A stretch of DNA of 39,760 bases from Candidatus Iainarchaeum sp. (GCA_030649735.1 JAUSFL010000049.1:1-39760); one strand, 5' to 3'; shown: positions 30,076-38,174, counted from the first letter of the stretch. Program-made: numbers and translations. Notes: generated by a model from the sequence alone, not told the origin.

Positions 30076-31428
30076 ATGGCGTGGCTTGAAATTGCATTCT
30101 ATATTATACTGTTCCTTGCAGCCGGCTTTTCTTTCGCGTATTTCTTGAAAAGGCAGTTCAAAGCCCAAGTGTTTTTCAATATTTTCAGCATTGTGAAGAC
30201 AAAGAAGCCAATCCCGATCTTTGAAAAATTCGCAAAATTCAATAAATTCTGGACAGCATTCGCAAGGTTTGCGCTCATACTTGGTTTTGGAAGCATTGCA
30301 GTGGATTATCTTTTTGGAAGAAAGCTTTCGAAAGCAAAAAGAATCCTGCTGTTCGCTGTTTCATTCGTTGTGCTTTACACAATTCTATTTTACTTGCTGA
30401 GTGGCCTGCTAACTCCTGCAGCAAGCTCTAACTCAATTATTTTATTTTCAAGCTTTGCATTGTTTGGCTGCGCCGGGCTTTCAATTGTCCTGCTTGCAGT
30501 AAATGCCATCACAATAATTGAAAACTTTTTCACTGGCGCGAAGTCAATTCCCGGAGTCGCTCCATTGATTCCTGGACTGACAATTCCTAACGTGCCTTTT
30601 ACTGTCCCATTGCACGGCTGGCTTTCATTATTGATTATTTTGGTAGTGCATGAGGCAAGCCATGGAATTCTTGCAAGAATGCACAAAATCAAGGTCAAAA
30701 GCACTGGATTGCTCTTGTTCGGGTTTTTGCCAATTGGGGCTTTTGTAGAGCCTGATGAAAAGCAATTCAACAAGGAGCCTGACTCGAAAAGGCTTGATGT
30801 TTTGGCGGCTGGCTCAATGGCAAACTTTGCATTGTCTGCAATTGTCTTTGGAATCTACCTTCTGCTTCTAGCTTCTTTGATTGCGCCTTTTGCAAGCCAA
30901 AGCGTTGTTGTTTCTTCACTCGAGGAGTTTTCAATAATCAATGGGGTGAAGGAGAAAAACCCTGCTTTTGGAACGATTTTTGCTGGAGACATTATTCTTT
31001 CAGTCAATGGCCAGAAAATTTCAACTAAAAAAGACTTGCAGTCAATTGTTAAGCAAAGCAATGTCTTGCAGTTTGAATTAAAGGACGTCAATGGAATAGT
31101 GCGTTCTGAAACTATTGAAAAAAACAAGGCTGGAGTGATTGGCATCGTGTACGATCAGCAGATTGATGAGAGCAAAATAAATCCTTTAAGCCTGCTTTTG
31201 GTTGAATTCTTTTACTGGCTTTTCCTTTTGAACTTGTTTGTCGCAATCTCCAACTTCATGCCTTTGGTTCCATTTGACGGCGGCCAAATAGTAAAATTAT
31301 TGTTCCTGCCGTACGTTGGATTTTTGGGATTTAACCGCAAGGAGTCTGAAAAATTCATCAGCAGGGTTTTCATTTGGATAATGGGAATTCTAATACTAAT
31401 CAACGTGCTTCCGTTATTCCAGTTTTGA
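30076..31428 (+). CDS. Site-2 protease (M50) with PDZ domain
   Basis: This 450-residue polytopic membrane protein has the zinc motif HEASH (residues 192-196) in a membrane helix (LLIILVVHEASHGIL). A PDZ-like domain lies near 270-350 (NPAFGTIFAGDIILSVNGQKIS). The third zinc ligand motif is in NFMPLVPFDGGQI, where FDGG stands for the usual LDGG/NxxPxxxLDG. S2P enzymes cut transmembrane segments to release regulators. The start is ATG 30076 (MAWLEIAF); a TTG at 30067 overlaps MBF1. The operon with MBF1 is a possible regulatory pair. Confidence 0.93.
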   Translation: MAWLEIAFYIILFLAAGFSFAYFLKRQFKAQVFFNIFSIVKTKKPIPIFEKFAKFNKFWTAFARFALILGFGSIAVDYLFGRKLSKAKRILLFAVSFVVLYTILFYLLSGLLTPAASSNSIILFSSFALFGCAGLSIVLLAVNAITIIENFFTGAKSIPGVAPLIPGLTIPNVPFTVPLHGWLSLLIILVVHEASHGILARMHKIKVKSTGLLLFGFLPIGAFVEPDEKQFNKEPDSKRLDVLAAGSMANFALSAIVFGIYLLLLASLIAPFASQSVVVSSLEEFSIINGVKEKNPAFGTIFAGDIILSVNGQKISTKKDLQSIVKQSNVLQFELKDVNGIVRSETIEKNKAGVIGIVYDQQIDESKINPLSLLLVEFFYWLFLLNLFVAISNFMPLVPFDGGQIVKLLFLPYVGFLGFNRKESEKFISRVFIWIMGILILINVLPLFQF

Positions 31429-31461
31429 AAGCATTAAAAACTTTGAAGTGATTAATGGATT

Positions 31462-32187
31462 ATGCCTTTGAGAAAGCTTCATCAAAATGTGCTGTCTGCA
31501 AGAAAGCCCAAATTTGCTGAGAAAGAAACTAAATGGGAATTAAAAAGGCAAAGAAGGACTAAAAGAAGAATTCAATTTAGAAAAAAGCCATTGGCAGAGC
31601 CGCTAATAATTGCGCCAGTTAAAGAAAGGCAAGAAGCATTAAAGCATGGAAAAATGGTTTTTTACAATGGAAAGGAAAGAATAGAGATTCCGCTTGTTTC
31701 CCTGGATGAAGAAAGGCTTTCTGGAGTGTACTCTGTTAATGGAAGAATAATTGCCGCCAGATTTTTTACATTGGGCGGTAAGTCGCAATTTAGGATTTAC
31801 GAGCTAAGCCAAGGCATTGAAAGAGCAATGCCCGCCCTTGGTAACTGGCAGAACGTGTGGTCAGCCTTTTTTTCAGCAAACTCAGACCTTGCGCACATGA
31901 TATTGCCAATTGGCCTAAGAAAAACCAGCCTTGCCTTAAAGGTTGTGTCAAAGGCTGACAGGCACGTGCGTGCAAAACAGGAAGGCTATAATAGCATTCC
32001 AAACACAAGCAATGAATCTTTCAATCGCTTGTTCAGGAGATTGAAGTACAGGCCAAATAGCCGGGTGCCTTTTCTTGAAAAGCAGGGAAAAAGCAATCCG
32101 AAAGACAATTTGGACAATAACTTCAGGATTGAAGCCATAGACCCAAAGACTGGAAAGGCAAAAATGTTCACGTTTCCAATTGAATGA
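31462..32187 (+). CDS. Unknown basic protein
   Basis: The 241-residue protein has a very basic N-terminal part (residues 1-50, KWELKRQRRTKRRIQFRKKP). A beta-rich middle follows (KMVFYNGKERIEIPLVSLDEERLSGVYSVNGRIIAARFFTLGGKSQFRIYEL), then a helical and basic C-terminal half. It has no signal peptide. Composition suggests binding to RNA or DNA. It ends directly at the stop of the convergent GDH gene (32187/32188). Family unknown. Confidence 0.55.
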   Translation: MPLRKLHQNVLSARKPKFAEKETKWELKRQRRTKRRIQFRKKPLAEPLIIAPVKERQEALKHGKMVFYNGKERIEIPLVSLDEERLSGVYSVNGRIIAARFFTLGGKSQFRIYELSQGIERAMPALGNWQNVWSAFFSANSDLAHMILPIGLRKTSLALKVVSKADRHVRAKQEGYNSIPNTSNESFNRLFRRLKYRPNSRVPFLEKQGKSNPKDNLDNNFRIEAIDPKTGKAKMFTFPIE

Positions 32188-33294
32188 TCAATTCTTTCTT
32201 TTTTTCATTGCCTGCATTACGCGCTTTACTGCAATTTGCTGTGCCGCGCCGCGCTGGAAAATCCCTTGCTTTTCAGCAAGTTTTAAAGTCAGGTCAGTGT
32301 TTCGCACGACTTTTTCCTCAACCAGCTTGAACATTTGCTTTGGAGTTCCGTCCTTGAATTCAATGTAACTGCTGATTACTCCGCCAGCATTTGCCACAAA
32401 GTCCGGCACTATTGTAATGCCGCGCTCAAAAAGCTTTTGCTCTATTGAAATAGGCATGGGAATATTGCTTCCTTCAACCAGTATTGGGGCTTTGACAAAG
32501 CGGTAATTGCTTTCGTTAATGAAGTTTGGCACTGCCGCAGTGATTAAAACATCACATTCAATGCTTGCCAGCTTTCCGCTAACTCCAGTATAGCCTTTTT
32601 GGTAATAGTTTACGCTGCCTTTCTTGGCCTTTACTGCTGAAAGCTCCTTAAAGTTTAGCCCGTCCTCGTTCATTATGCAGCCTTGGCTGTCTGAAGTTCC
32701 AACAAGCAAAGCGCCTTTTTCTGTAAGGAATTTTGCAGCAAAGCTTCCCACATTCCCAAAGCCTTCAACAGCGATTTTTGCGCCTTTAATTTTTATTCCC
32801 TTGAATTTTAAAGCCTCAATTGTAGCGTGGTAAACTCCAAATCCCGTGCTTCCAAGCTCGTGCGGAATTCCATGCATTGATTTTGGCTTTCCAGTGCAAG
32901 CCTTTAAGTTTCCAGCGCCTTGCGCGAACCATTTCATTTCTTTCTCTCCCGTGTTCATGTCTGGGGCTGCAATGTATTGTGAAGGAACAACGCACTTTAA
33001 CGCGCGGGCAAAAGACTTGATTATTGCCTCTTTTTGCTTCAGGGAAATGCTTTTTGCATCGCAGAAAATCCCTGCCTTTGCTCCCCCAAAAGGCAATTCT
33101 GCCAATGCGGTTTTCCAAGTCATGATGCGCGCGAGCTTTGCGACTTCTTCAGTATTGACTGTTGCAGTCATTCTAATGCCGCCTTTTCCAGGGCCTAATG
33201 CAGTATTGTCAATCACTGCAACGCCGTGCATTCCAGTCTTTACGTCATAGACTTCAACAATTTTTTCCGGGCCTATATTATCAAACAATGGCAT
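32188..33294 (-). CDS. gdhA: Glu/Leu/Phe/Val dehydrogenase (likely glutamate dehydrogenase)
   Basis: This 368-residue enzyme has GPGKGGIRMTATVNTEEVAKLARIMTWKTALAELPFGGAKAGI (substrate Lys in K-GGI-R-M; catalytic Lys in PFGGAKAGI) and IAAPDMNTGEKEMKWF (catalytic Asp). The Rossmann site is IAVEGFGNVGSFAAKFL, followed by DVLITAAVPNFI and PDFVANAGGVISSYIEF. It interconverts glutamate and 2-oxoglutarate with ammonia. It is about 50 residues shorter at the N-terminus than hexameric GDHs, a length nearer to leucine dehydrogenase, so the amino acid used is not fully certain. With glutamine synthetase it covers ammonia assimilation. Confidence 0.9.
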   Translation of the reverse strand: MPLFDNIGPEKIVEVYDVKTGMHGVAVIDNTALGPGKGGIRMTATVNTEEVAKLARIMTWKTALAELPFGGAKAGIFCDAKSISLKQKEAIIKSFARALKCVVPSQYIAAPDMNTGEKEMKWFAQGAGNLKACTGKPKSMHGIPHELGSTGFGVYHATIEALKFKGIKIKGAKIAVEGFGNVGSFAAKFLTEKGALLVGTSDSQGCIMNEDGLNFKELSAVKAKKGSVNYYQKGYTGVSGKLASIECDVLITAAVPNFINESNYRFVKAPILVEGSNIPMPISIEQKLFERGITIVPDFVANAGGVISSYIEFKDGTPKQMFKLVEEKVVRNTDLTLKLAEKQGIFQRGAAQQIAVKRVMQAMKKRKN

Positions 33295-33345
33295 TCAAAC
33301 ATCACTGTTTTAGAGAAAGAATTCCAAGTTTATAAAATTAGCGCT

Positions 33346-33618
33346 TTAGGGCTTTTTACTGTGCAATTCTCTTCTTAAGATTGTAATTTTTTCTATCAAC
33401 TGCCTTTTTGATGGCTCATTGTTTGTGTTTATTGCATGCGTTAGCAGTACGTTGCATTGCCTAAGTTCGTTCCTTAATTCGGTTTCTGTTCTGGGCTGCT
33501 TGAACTGCATTTTTCCAGGTTCTTCTCTTGCCGGCTCTTTCTTTTTGCCCATTAATTCCTGGATCTTTTTTCTCGAGGCCGCAATTTCAGCAGGCGACAT
33601 TCTCTTGAATTCAGGCAT
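33346..33618 (-). CDS. Small basic helical protein, unknown
   Basis: This 90-residue protein is rich in Lys, Arg and Glu (SPAEIAASRKKIQELMGKKKEP, then TETELRNELRQCNVLLTHAINTNN and KRQLIEKITILRREL) and probably forms a helical bundle or coiled coil. It overlaps the upstream gene by 8 bp, so the pair is cotranscribed and perhaps forms a complex. Family unknown. Confidence 0.5.
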   Translation of the reverse strand: MPEFKRMSPAEIAASRKKIQELMGKKKEPAREEPGKMQFKQPRTETELRNELRQCNVLLTHAINTNNEPSKRQLIEKITILRRELHSKKP

Positions 33619-33865
33619 TGTCTCTTCCCAGAATTTGCTTGACTTTTTTCATGCGTTCTTGCAAGGGATTATTTTTGCTTGCTTTCAAATAATCCTCTAT
33701 TTCAAAAAGCTTGTTTTGAAAATCAAAAGGGTTTCCATTATGGGCTTTTCTAAGCAATTTAACTAATTCAGAATCTGGTTTTTCTTTGCCCAGCATTAGT
33801 TTAAGCTCTTTAAGCCAGTCTTTAAATTTTCCAGAACCAGAATCAATGACTAATTCTTCAAGCAT
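33611..33865 (-). CDS. Small helical protein, unknown
   Basis: This 84-residue all-helical charged protein has FKDWLKELKLMLGKEKPDSELVKLLRKAHNGNPFDFQ and YLKASKNNPLQERMKKVKQIL. It overlaps the following gene by 8 bp. Two-gene layout, size and charge resemble a toxin-antitoxin pair, but no toxin motif is visible, so I do not claim one. Confidence 0.5.
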   Translation of the reverse strand: MLEELVIDSGSGKFKDWLKELKLMLGKEKPDSELVKLLRKAHNGNPFDFQNKLFEIEDYLKASKNNPLQERMKKVKQILGRDNA

Positions 33866-33902
33866 TCAATTTCACTTGCAAATACTTTGTTTGATGTTTT
33901 AC

Positions 33903-34661
33903 TTAAACCTTTATCTTTCCCTTTTGCCAGGCCTGGAATAGCATCATTGAGGCGTTTTTTTTGTCTGGAATTCCGCCTTTCAAAAGCTTGTTCTTTTTTT
34001 TGGCAAAGGCTTCCAAAAGCTCTTCAGCGTCAGCAGTTTCATCCAATCCAGTCAGGCTTTTCACTGCTTCAGGGTTTTCCTGCCTGAACCATTCGAAAAA
34101 CTTCACTGCATAGTGCTCTATGTCTCCGACCCTGTCAGGGTTTTTGCTTCCAATCAGCAAAAGCTTGAATGAATCATGCTCGCGGTATGGAATTACTCCT
34201 GGAGAATCCCACAAAGTGACTTTTGCATTCAGGCGGATCAATTGCTCTCCGCGCGTGAATCCTGCCTTTGAGCTTGTTCTTGCTGAATGCCTTCCTGAAA
34301 GAAAGTTAATGACTGAAGATTTTCCAGTGTTTGGAAAGCCGACAATTCCGACAACGCAGTTTTCGCCTTTCGAAAGCTTTCCAATCAAGTTGCGCAAGAA
34401 AGCGCTGCCGTGCCGTTCCACTGCTGAAACAAAAACTGTCGGGAATTCCTGCGCAAGCTGTCCCTTGATTTTGTCAGCAGTTCTTTTTGAAAGCAAGTCT
34501 GACTTGTTCAGAACTAAAACCAGCTTTTTTCCCTTGCGGATGACAGTTTGCTCAAGCTCCCGGTTTCGTGATATTTCGGGAAATCTAGCGTCTAAAATCT
34601 CGAGCACAATGTCGCTCTTGTCAATAATTCCATAAACCCTGTCGAAAAAACCGCCGCTCAT
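33903..34661 (-). CDS. Circularly permuted GTPase, YlqF/RbgA-like
   Basis: In this 252-residue protein the G motifs occur in permuted order. VLEILDARFPEISRN and LVLNKSDLLSK (G4) come first, then FVSAVER (G5-like), then IVGFPNTGKSSVINFLSG (G1/Walker A), TRGEQLI (G2) and LWDSPGVIPY (G3). This is the YlqF/YawG family, whose members help mature the large ribosomal subunit. ATG 34661 is used; a TTG at 34670 overlaps the ferredoxin stop. It forms an operon with the ferredoxin gene. Confidence 0.92.
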   Translation of the reverse strand: MSGGFFDRVYGIIDKSDIVLEILDARFPEISRNRELEQTVIRKGKKLVLVLNKSDLLSKRTADKIKGQLAQEFPTVFVSAVERHGSAFLRNLIGKLSKGENCVVGIVGFPNTGKSSVINFLSGRHSARTSSKAGFTRGEQLIRLNAKVTLWDSPGVIPYREHDSFKLLLIGSKNPDRVGDIEHYAVKFFEWFRQENPEAVKSLTGLDETADAEELLEAFAKKKNKLLKGGIPDKKNASMMLFQAWQKGKIKV

Positions 34662-34666
34662 AAAAA

Positions 34667-34885
34667 TCAATAAAGCCTTTTTCCAGTTTTCAAGTCTTTA
34701 ATGTGGATTACATTCACTGGACAGCCTGAAGCCGCTGTTTCATTGCATCCTAAAATTTCCAAGTCGGTTTTCAAGCACTTGCTTTTTCCGTCAGAAGCCA
34801 TTTCCCAATTTTCAGGGCAAACTGCAGCGCAAGCCCCGCAGCTAATGCAACCTTCCCGGTCATGCTCTATCTTGAACTTTGCCAT
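34667..34885 (-). CDS. Ferredoxin, [4Fe-4S]
   Basis: This 72-residue protein has CISCGACAAVCPENW (C-x2-C-x2-C-x3-C-P) near the start and SGCPVNVIHI near the end, with two more Cys between. Only the last Cys of a second cluster motif is present. One [4Fe-4S] cluster ligated by the first three Cys and the final Cys, plus a possible disulfide, is the likely state, as in monocluster archaeal ferredoxins. GAGGTG (complement of 34893-34898) is a Shine-Dalgarno sequence 8-9 nt before ATG 34885. That is rare in this window and favours this start over the TTG three bases upstream. Confidence 0.9.
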   Translation of the reverse strand: MAKFKIEHDREGCISCGACAAVCPENWEMASDGKSKCLKTDLEILGCNETAASGCPVNVIHIKDLKTGKRLY

Positions 34886-34953
34886 CAAACAACACCTCTC
34901 TGGGATTAATTAGGAAAACTTCTTTTTATATTTAGCCAGTTCAAAAGAAAGAA

Positions 34954-36024
34954 TTAGACTTCAATGATTCCTTTCTTTAACTTTCCGTCAAGTCCGCGAA
35001 TTGCGTACTTGCTTGCGCCTGAAGAGCTTTTTCCAGCCTCTCTTTCAAAGCGTCCTGCACGGTAAGGGCTTGGAACTCCTGAAAAAACAGCAATCACTTC
35101 GACTTTTCCTTCAAAGTTTTCACGCACTCTAGCGCCCCAAGTGACTGTTGCCTCTGGGCTGATGCGCTGCATTATCAATTCGCCAATTGATTTGGCCTCG
35201 TTAAGCGTCAAGTCGCTGCCGCCAGTAATGTTCAGCACTGCTCCTTTTGCTTCTGAAATGTCAGCATCCAATAAAGTATTGTTTAAAACATCCTGCACTA
35301 CGTCTCCAATCCTGTCTGTTGGCTCGCGGGACTCTCCAAAAGCCAAAAGCCCGACTCCATTATTGCTTAAAGCGCTTTTCACGTCGGCAAAATTCAAGCT
35401 GACTAAAGAAGGCTGTGTCAATGATTCTGTAATTCCCTTCACGGTTTTAGCAATCAATTCATCAATTACTTTGAAAGCGTCAGCGACCGGCAGTCCAGGA
35501 ACTAATTCTGCCAAGCGGTTGTTGTTGATTACGACTGTAGTGTCGCTTTTCTCGCTTAATTCCACAATGCCGTCTTCTGCCTTGAGCATTTTAGAGCGTT
35601 CCAAATCAAAAGGAAAAGTCACAATGCTGCAAACTAAAGCGCCTTGCTGTTTTGCAACGTCTGCAATAATTGGCAAAGTTCCGGTTGATGTTCCGCCGCC
35701 CATTCCGCCAGTCAAGAACAAAAAATTGATTCCTTCAAGGATTTTCCCAAAAGACGCCCTGGAAGTTTCAGCAGCCTTGATTCCTTTAGTAATGTCTCCT
35801 TTTGTCCCCATTCCTTGAGTAATGCTTTTTCCAATCAAAACCTTGATCAAGTCGTCGCTAATGACGCCTAATTGCTGCTTGTCAGTGTTTACAGCCACTA
35901 AACCGCAGCTGCCGTCAATGCCTAAAAAGTTCATTCTATGGACTGTGTTCCCTCCGGCTCCGCCAACTCCAATGACCAAAATCTTTGGCGCCCCAGAATT
36001 AAGAGTTTCTTGAGAAGAATCCAT
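34954..36024 (-). CDS. ftsZ: FtsZ-family cell-division GTPase with altered loops
   Basis: The 356-residue protein has a tubulin-like GTPase domain: VIGVGGAGGNTVHRM (T1), LVAVNTDKQQL (T3), FLTGGMGGGTSTGTLPIIA (T4, residues 104-121), NNNRLAEL (T5/T6) and the C-terminal beta domain GAVLNITGGSDLTLNEA ... ATVTWGARVRENFEGKVEVIAVF. Two signature positions differ: the T4 loop reads GGGTSTG (Ser113) where GGGTGTG is usual. The T7 loop reads SLNFADV where NVDFADV is usual, so the first catalytic Asp is Asn211 while Asp214 remains. It polymerises at the division site in other archaea. These changes suggest altered GTPase activity or a specialised paralogue. Confidence 0.93.
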   Translation of the reverse strand: MDSSQETLNSGAPKILVIGVGGAGGNTVHRMNFLGIDGSCGLVAVNTDKQQLGVISDDLIKVLIGKSITQGMGTKGDITKGIKAAETSRASFGKILEGINFLFLTGGMGGGTSTGTLPIIADVAKQQGALVCSIVTFPFDLERSKMLKAEDGIVELSEKSDTTVVINNNRLAELVPGLPVADAFKVIDELIAKTVKGITESLTQPSLVSLNFADVKSALSNNGVGLLAFGESREPTDRIGDVVQDVLNNTLLDADISEAKGAVLNITGGSDLTLNEAKSIGELIMQRISPEATVTWGARVRENFEGKVEVIAVFSGVPSPYRAGRFEREAGKSSSGASKYAIRGLDGKLKKGIIEV

Positions 36025-36048
36025 GAAAAAACCGTTAAGTATTACTCA

Positions 36049-36071
36049 AAGCAAGTATAAAATACTTGCTT
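36049..36071. promoter_or_regulatory. Inverted repeat over the ftsZ TATA box
   Basis: AAGCAAGTAT (36049-36058) and its exact complement ATACTTGCTT (36062-36071) are separated by AAA. The complement-strand TTTTATACTT forms the TATA box for ftsZ (ATG 36024). A third AAGTAT half-site lies at 36037-36042. It could be an operator for ftsZ and for the divergent basic protein. Confidence 0.5.
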
Positions 36072-36130
36072 AAATAAAAACTCAAAAACGCGAAAAGAAT
36101 AAAAACAGCAAAACTCTAAAACTTCAAGCT

Positions 36131-37009
36131 ATGCCAAAAAAACCATTTTCTAAAAGAACGCCACAGCCAGAAAGCGGAATGCTGCGCAAAAAGCCAGGAA
36201 ACGAACCGCTAAAATCTAGCGAGCCAGAAAAGAAAATTGGGCGGAAATTTCCTAAAGAACCAATGCCTTTTGAAGAGAATGAACTGCATGAAGGCCATCC
36301 AATAGAGCAGGTTTCTTTGGGGCACGAATCAACTGCTTACCGGGCCGATAGAAGAGCAGAAAGTCAAAGCGTCAATAGCAAATGGCATAATGCAGCAGAA
36401 GAGCGGCTTAAAGGCATTAAAAGAAGAAAACGGAAAGAATTTTTTGACAAAGCAAAAGGCAAGGCAAAGCAAGTTTCAGTAAGAGCCGCCAAAGTAAGCT
36501 GGGTTGGGTTGAATACTGCGGGAAGGAAATCCCGGGAATTCCTTGCAAGAGACTGGCAAAGAACAAAGGCTGATTTTAAAGCCGCGCAAGGAAAAGTAAA
36601 ATCTGCCGGTCAAAAATTAAAGAATTCCAGAACAAAAATTGTTTCCAAATACCGTGGTTTCAAGCAAAGAAGGATTCCTGACGCTAGGATTAAAAGAGAA
36701 CTGGATTTTTTGAATTCCAGAATAAGCAAGCTTGAAGGAAAGAAAACAAATTGGGAAAAGCGTTCAAGGCTTGCTAAAGCCAGTACTTCAAAAGGCTTTC
36801 AAGAACACTTTAACCCATTGCACAAGCGTTTTTGGAGCACTCGCTCAAGACCTGTTGGCGGGGCATTAAAAGGATTCGCTGACTGGCGCGTTAGAAGAAA
36901 CCAGCAAATGATTGATTTGGAAAAAAGGCGCCGTGAAATAATAGCGCCAACTCCTCAAGCTGCACAGGAGCCAGCCAGAAAAAAGCAGAGGAAAAAGCCT
37001 CAAGAATAA
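36131..37009 (+). CDS. Very basic unknown protein
   Basis: This 292-residue protein is dominated by Lys and Arg and has long helices (RLKGIKRRKRKEFFDKAKGKAKQV, KADFKAAQGKVKSAGQKLKNS, KRELDFLNSRISKLEGKK). Residues 1-60 are disordered-looking and Pro/Lys-rich, as is the tail (APTPQAAQEPARKKQRKK). It has no signal peptide. It is divergent from ftsZ and just upstream of the SRP RNA. DNA- or RNA-binding is probable from composition only; a division or nucleoid role would be inference from position. Confidence 0.5.
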   Translation: MPKKPFSKRTPQPESGMLRKKPGNEPLKSSEPEKKIGRKFPKEPMPFEENELHEGHPIEQVSLGHESTAYRADRRAESQSVNSKWHNAAEERLKGIKRRKRKEFFDKAKGKAKQVSVRAAKVSWVGLNTAGRKSREFLARDWQRTKADFKAAQGKVKSAGQKLKNSRTKIVSKYRGFKQRRIPDARIKRELDFLNSRISKLEGKKTNWEKRSRLAKASTSKGFQEHFNPLHKRFWSTRSRPVGGALKGFADWRVRRNQQMIDLEKRRREIIAPTPQAAQEPARKKQRKKPQE

Positions 37010-37044
37010 ATCTTTTTTTAAACAAAACCAGCCAGAATTGTTAT

Positions 37045-37322
37045 TGCGAGCTAGGCCGGGAAGTCAGCAGTTTCCTGTATCCGCAAATCTGCTTTAGGCG
37101 GGGCCGAAGCCTTTAAGGCGGCTTAAGGTTTTTTCAAAAAACTGCGGCAATGCCGCTGACCTTTTGTCCTTAAAGGCGTTTTTGCTGAAAGAACCCCGCC
37201 AGGTTCGGAAGAAAGCAACGGTAGTTCAACAAGAGCGTGCATTAAGGGAAACAAAAGCGAGGCATTCTGACAGCCAAGTTTGAAAATTTCCTTTAAGTCC
37301 ACTCGAAGGCGCGCTCGCACTC
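37045..37322 (+). ncRNA. ffs: SRP RNA (7S RNA)
   Basis: The 5' region GAGCTAGGCCGGGAAG...TTTCCTGTATCCG matches the archaeal Alu-domain start (CTAGGCCGGG, CTGTAnCCG). The 5' end pairs with the 3' end (TGCGAGC 37045-37051 with GCTCGCA 37313-37319). The S domain shows CCAGGTTCGGAAGAAAGCAACGG (37198-37220 region), with the GGAA tetraloop at 37207-37210 and the conserved AGCA of the SRP54-binding loop. About 280 nt, ending at a T-tract (37322-37328). TTTTTTTAAAC at about 37012-37022 is the TATA box. It forms the core of the signal recognition particle. Confidence 0.95.
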
Positions 37323-37382
37323 TTTTTTCCACCGGAAAAATGCCTTAAATTCTTTTATTAATGAAAAAATTCAAATTCTATA

Positions 37383-38174
37383 ATGTTTGTCAAATTTGCT
37401 AGAATGCAAGACCAAAAAGAGCTCTTGAAACTGCTTCATGAAAAACTAGGTTCTGACAGAAAAATTGCCGCAAGCTTAAAAATCCCTAAAAGTAGCTTTT
37501 ATGAATATTCTAAAGGAGCAAGAATCCCTATTGAACGGTTCGAAAGAATTATTGAATTTCTGAGATTCGACCGAACGGATTTCAAATTTAACTTGGTTTC
37601 GGGGAAAGAGTGGCTTTCAAAAGGCGGGAGAAATTCCATTAAATCAAAGAGAAAAGCCGGCTTGCTTGATAAAAACTTTGAGAAGATGCGTTTGGTTTCT
37701 TCAAAAAGAATGCGGGAAATGCATTCGAGGTTGAAGGCGGAAAATCGAGAGAAATATTATCTAACGCAATATGAAAGATTCAAGAAAATTGGCGAGTATA
37801 AATTTAAAACTGAGAAAGGCCACTTGGTGCGAAATAGCTTGGAAAAGAAAATCGCCAACCTGCTTTTTCAAAAAGGAATATTATACAAGTATGAGCCTTT
37901 CTTGGATTTGAAAACAAAGGTTTTTTTTCCAGACTTTAAAATTGGAAATCTGATAATTGAAGCAACAATGTGGAAAGGAACTTCAAAAGCCGAGCAATTG
38001 AAAAGCAAGATTGAAAGCATGAAAAGTAATGGTTTTATGGTAGTTGTTGTCATTCCGGAACGTCTAGAAAGGTATTATAAAATTATTGAGGAATACTTAG
38101 TTAACGAGTCCGATTTGGATAACTTTTTGGAAAAGCATGCCCGGGTAGCTCAGACAAATGACAGCGTTAAATGA
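37383..38174 (+). CDS. HTH + PD-(D/E)XK-like nuclease, 3' end inside tRNA-Asn
   Basis: The 263-residue protein has an N-terminal HTH (about 8-55, GSDRKIAASLKIPKSSFYEYSKGARIPIERFERIIEF) and a basic helical linker. Its C-terminal restriction-endonuclease-like core reads VRNSLEKKIANLLFQKGILYKYEPFL, VFFPDFKIGNLIIEATMW (Asp and Glu of the PD-x-E/D-x-K site; the Lys is not obvious), then FMVVVVIPE. A role as site-specific or homing-type nuclease is inference. Its last 11 codons and stop (38139-38174) lie in the first exon and intron of the tRNA-Asn gene, on the same strand. TATA-like CTTTTATTAATG at about 37353-37363 gives a leaderless ATG at 37383. Confidence 0.7.
   Translation: MFVKFARMQDQKELLKLLHEKLGSDRKIAASLKIPKSSFYEYSKGARIPIERFERIIEFLRFDRTDFKFNLVSGKEWLSKGGRNSIKSKRKAGLLDKNFEKMRLVSSKRMREMHSRLKAENREKYYLTQYERFKKIGEYKFKTEKGHLVRNSLEKKIANLLFQKGILYKYEPFLDLKTKVFFPDFKIGNLIIEATMWKGTSKAEQLKSKIESMKSNGFMVVVVIPERLERYYKIIEEYLVNESDLDNFLEKHARVAQTNDSVK

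Noticed and set aside
33346..33865. Overlapping small genes as a toxin-antitoxin module
   Set aside because: Both products are generic charged helices without a recognisable toxin core or DNA-binding motif; gene layout alone is not enough.
37123..37332. 69-codon frame on the minus strand
   Set aside because: It lies entirely within the SRP RNA, whose conserved bases and end pairing explain the sequence.
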